Positions 19,966 through 19,988 of a stretch of DNA of 19,988 nucleotides are shown piece after piece. The notes under the pieces are model-generated. The model had not been told where the DNA came from and did no database searches. It saw nothing but the letters and a program-made list of their open reading frames with translations. The position numbers and the translations under genes are program-made. The stretch is from Rhodocollybia butyracea (taxonomy: Eukaryota; Basidiomycota; Agaricomycetes; Agaricales; Omphalotaceae): the NCBI GenBank assembly GCA_015501585.1, contig JADNRY010000979.1:1-19988 (forward strand), read 5' to 3'. How positions within the stretch are numbered: the stretch's first letter is position 1; the number at the start of each line of letters is the position of its first letter.

Positions 19966-19988
19966 TTCTTTGGAAGGATTTGACGTTC

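Noticed and set aside
1..19988. A toxin, biosynthetic or defence cluster
   Set aside because: No enzyme core (PKS, NRPS, terpene synthase, P450), NLR-type NTPase or HET domain was recognised. The neighbouring families do not form a pathway.

Overview
This window looks like a piece of an Agaricomycete (mushroom-forming basidiomycete) nuclear genome. The genes are split by many short introns of about 50-75 nt with GT..AG ends, and the recognisable families are typical of agarics: an F-box protein, a four-pass membrane protein of the DUF7598 type, a mucin-like single-pass membrane protein with a PPPY tail, and a multi-pass membrane protein ending in WTTFIPHV. No rRNA, CRISPR array, IS element or intact transposon was seen. 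All annotation is by reading and hand-splicing; no database search was run.

The window is dominated by segmental duplication. A gene family called here family A (minus strand, 12-14 exons) occurs three times: psiA (1-1445, cut by the window edge), A2 (8231-10373) and A3 (13217-15569). Upstream of the first two copies lies a DUF7598-like membrane gene (family B): psiB (about 1930-2985) and the apparently intact B2 (11296-12483). psiA-psiB and A2-B2 are therefore copies of one two-gene unit about 9 kb apart. Unit 1 is decayed, and A3 stands alone beyond B2. Between the units lie decayed genes: fragments on the minus strand (4399-4735 and 4948-5640), a membrane protein on the plus strand (5909-7093) with two one-base lesions, and degenerate partial copies of those genes (7130-7350 and 7440-7830).

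Family A has no name known to me. Its first 200 residues have the order of elements of a protein kinase N-lobe and upper C-lobe, but the ATP lysine, HRD and DFG motifs are not visible, so it may be a pseudokinase-like fold. A2 ends in a clear PB1 domain of the type at the C-terminus of the Cdc42 exchange factor Cdc24. A3 lacks PB1 and uses another last exon, and a remnant of that exon lies downstream of PB1 in A2. The simplest reading is that a segment of about 507 bp carrying the PB1 exon and a pyrimidine-rich 3' flank was inserted into A2. A3 in turn has two extra 5' exons encoding a membrane anchor and a Ser/Thr-rich linker. A2 and A3 keep every exon open and in phase, yet each has one damaged splice dinucleotide.

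The right side holds an F-box gene (plus strand, 15852-17304), a spacer with a tRNA-like remnant, and a decayed multi-pass membrane gene on the minus strand (17892-19965). The window thus mixes a few intact genes with a dense set of lineage-specific duplicates at different stages of decay.
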